In this document: positions 61,537-64,000 of the stretch, in pieces
How the letters are laid out: each line of letters starts with the position of its first letter
How positions within the stretch are numbered: position 1 is the first letter of the stretch
Assembly: GCF_963678975.1 (NCBI RefSeq)
Contig: NC_089274.1
Coordinates: forward strand, 44,670,075-44,734,074
DNA: 64,000 bases
Reading direction: 5' to 3'
Origin: Dysidea avara
Lineage: Eukaryota > Porifera > Demospongiae > Dictyoceratida > Dysideidae
Position numbers and translations under genes: made by a program
The notes under the pieces: model-generated
What the model was told of the DNA's origin: nothing
Databases searched by the model: none
The model's input: the letters and a program-made list of their open reading frames with translations, nothing else

Positions 61537-61810
61537 GGGGGGGGGGGGGTTAATTACAACAAATTTAAGTTAAGAATGTAATTATTAAATTGTGTAAAGT
61601 TTCTGCTTCAATAATGTAATTTGGGAGGCTATTCCACTATTTGGTAGAATGTGGAAAGAAGCTCTGTTGGTAGGCAGTTGTTTTGGTTGCAGGGATGATA
61701 TCTATACTGATGGAGATGCCTAGTTGGGTATATTGTAGACTTGTAATGCAAGGGGAGTTGAATGGATAGTAAGTCATGGTGTAGTACTTTATACGGTAAA
61801 GTTAGACGAT
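61537..61810 (-). mobile_element. LINE C-terminal fragment
   Basis: On the minus strand, 61800-61600 reads LPLHYKSTIYPTRHLHQYRY followed by LPTELLSTFYQIVE. This has the feel of the last part of a LINE protein, but the family differs from the neighbours. It is next to a 13-G run at 61537-61549. Confidence 0.5.
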
Positions 61811-63214
61811 CATTTAAAATAGTTGCTTTTTCAATTTGGTCTGTTAAAGGGGTATGGCCATTTTGGGGGTACCAATGCCATCCATTATCTTGCTTTCAAG
61901 TTTTTAAGTAGCGCTAAAGAGACTTTTTTATTGTTTGATGATATTATAAGATTTGTCACATATGATTTGTGCTGGTATTTAAGTTTAAGGTTCACCTCTT
62001 TCTGTAGTGATTTGTATTCTGACCAGTCTCGTAACACTTAGCAACTAGCTATATTATTTCAGATGTATAAGGCTGCAGAATCACTAGCAGTGGAACAAAT
62101 CGCCTAAGGAACTCATCACTGATGGTTATGGCAACCATTCGCAGCCATCTGTGCCACATATTTTGGTGTTTATATAGCTAGCTTATTTCCAGTGTGTGCA
62201 TGTGTGCGTGTTTTTATACATACGTTCTAATTAACATCTGTATGGAAGATCGGAAAGCTAAGTACAGGTTCAATCAATCAACTGTTTTCATAGTGGTCAG
62301 AATGTCGAAATAAACAAAATTCCAAAGGTATATAGACTATCTACTAGAGTATGTGCTAGTATTGTGAGATAGTGATAATTATGAGTTCATTATGAGTTCA
62401 TTAATGGTGATTATATAGAAGTCAACCACATAAGCTGATAATTTACAAGTGTAATTTTATCTTATCAGCATTATAGTTTTCTGATAGTCTCCTTACTCAG
62501 ACTCTACAAAACTGAGTCAGGGAGCACACAAAACATATATATATATAAAAAACATGCACTTATAGTTAGAGTACGCCACAAATAAAATTAATATGAACAT
62601 AACAATACACATGAATAACCATGTATTAAATATTAAACTATAAGTTACAGTCAACTACTGAAAGTGGGGAATGGGACAATGGGCATTGCAGTAGGGAGGG
62701 GTGAATACGGGGTGGTCTGGGAGGCACAGGAATAACTAACAGAAAAGCTTTTTGCACTAATGTCAGAAATCAGAGCTTAAACTGATTAAATGATGAAGCC
62801 ATTCCCATAGCTGCTCAGGGGTGGAATTGCATTCACAAATAATGTAGCAGAGTATGTACAGGGACAGCTCCAGGGGGTTTCTGAGGTTTCCAGAAACCGG
62901 TAACCTTTAGATCAAGATACTCTAATAAAACAGTCCATCACCCTAATAAGCAGTCACAGTATTTAGAGCAGCAGTGTAAGAAGCTATGTAGCTATAAATA
63001 GGGACTTTTATGTACTTTATTTTATCAGTGATATTAATACATAGTTAGTAGAGGGCAGTTATTCTCAGCGGCAGTGAAGCTGGTGCATTGGGTAATGCAG
63101 CAAAGGTTGTCTCACAATCCACTACATGATGGGTCGTTGGTCTGGTCAACTATGTTATTGTCCAGACATCTGGACTAGTCAGAACACTATTATTGTTATT
63201 ATTATTGTTAATTA
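61811..63214. other. no gene seen
   Basis: No exon recognised. A repeat tail with CAATCAATCAAC ends near 62282, similar to that at 50270. A dispersed-motif copy (ATCAAGATACTCTAATAAAA) is at 62911-62930. TATATA and AATAAC tracts occur near 62535. Confidence 0.5.
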
Positions 63215-64000
63215 TTACTTACAGCGTTCTTAAATGTTTCGAGATCTATTGTGTCGATGTTAGGAATTTGAAGGGAGTTCCATTGAATAATTGTTCATGG
63301 GAGGAAGGAGTATTTGTACACATCAACTCTTGTTTGCAATTGAGTTAGCTTGAGAGGATGTTGAGCATGGGTGTAGGACACTGGAGTTGGTGACGGTAAG
63401 CAATGATCAGGTATTGCGACAATCTTGAATAGGAAGGTGAGTCTAGCAATTGTTCTTCTGTTTTGAAGTGTAGGCCATTCAAGACTAGTTAACATGTCTG
63501 TAATGCTATCATGATTTTGGTTAGATCTGTGCCAGGGTTTGTTTAAAACGAAATGAGCAGAGCGGTATTGAATCATTTCTAGTTTACTATGATAGTGTGA
63601 TGATAGGGTTCCCAGATGGCTGAGCAGTATTCTAATGATGGTAATTTATAAGAGCAATTGTTTGTAGACGTGTTCTTTAATTTCTGATGGCGCATTGTGG
63701 AGATTTCTTTTTAAGAATCCAAGGAGTCGATTTGCCTTGTTACAGATGTAATTGATGTGAGGATCCCATGATAGTTTGTGGTGGAGACGGATTCCAAGGT
63801 AATTGTGTTCTAATACTGTAGCCAGTGGAATGTCGGACATTTTGTATGTGAAGGTACTCTTGTTATGGTGTGTTGTTTTCTGTAAAATTTTACATTTGGA
63901 GATGTTGAATTGCATCATCCAGTCAGTTGCCCATCTTGTTAGTGAGTTTAAATCATCTTGAAGTATTTTATGGTCTTGTGGTGTTTTAATGGTTTTGTAA
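63215..64000 (-). mobile_element. LINE fragment running off the right edge
   Basis: Same family and strand as 59940-61490. 63918-63646 encodes MSDIPLATVLEHNYLGIRLH, HKLSWDPHINYICNKANRLL and FLKRNLHNAPSEIKEHVYKQ. 63576-63295 encodes the C-terminal end (NKPWHRSNQNHDSITDMLTS). Frames are broken between the two. The 5' part continues beyond the window. Confidence 0.85.

Noticed and set aside
62535-62550. TATATA run as a promoter
   Set aside because: No gene follows on either strand, and such tracts are common in this AT-rich DNA.

Overview
This is nuclear DNA from a eukaryote, most likely an early-branching animal; a demosponge is my best guess. The host genes are metazoan in type and split by GT-AG introns, the sequence is AT-rich, and mobile elements of many kinds make up much of the window. 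The sponge assignment is inference, because nothing here is a taxonomic marker. No tRNA, rRNA or CRISPR array was seen.

Host genes. (1) A cytosolic-type endo-beta-N-acetylglucosaminidase (ENGase, GH85) runs leftwards from 13199 to 4509 and continues out of the window. (2) A seven-exon TMEM184-type membrane protein gene (13355-27738, +) starts head-to-head with it, 155 bp away, so the two probably share a bidirectional promoter. (3) A group II PLP-dependent decarboxylase lies at 51332-53170 (-); it is full length but carries one in-frame TGA. (4) A three-exon proton-coupled peptide transporter of the POT/SLC15 family lies at 55658-59499 (-).

Large-scale layout. About 18 kb (roughly 14199-32590), from intron 3 of TMEM184 into the decarboxylase gene, is duplicated in tandem as 32947-52560. 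Copy 2 holds a TMEM184 pseudogene with no exons 1-3 and two 11-bp deletions. Copy 1 ends in a truncated decarboxylase pseudogene whose C-terminal half is inverted. Because the two copies can be aligned, they show which elements arrived before and after duplication. A broken BEL/Pao retroelement, a 0.4-kb TA-flanked MITE and a pogo-like MITE are in both. Six insertions are only in copy 1 and two only in copy 2, most with clean target-site duplications against an intact empty site in the other copy.

The most striking element is at 33702-38862: a 5.16-kb DNA transposon with 70-bp terminal inverted repeats and a 7-bp target duplication. It encodes a six-exon P-superfamily transposase with an N-terminal region I do not recognise as THAP. 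It also carries a second, convergent gene of about 520 residues that I cannot assign. Two ~560-bp MITEs in copy 1 have related termini and the same 7-bp target size, so they look like its non-autonomous relatives. A small broken Gypsy element with ~120-bp LTRs sits in an ENGase intron. LINE reverse-transcriptase fragments lie at 28.4-30.1 kb and from 59.9 kb to the right edge. A family of hairpin-forming repeats and a short dispersed motif (CTCTAATAGAGCAGTCA) recur through the window.
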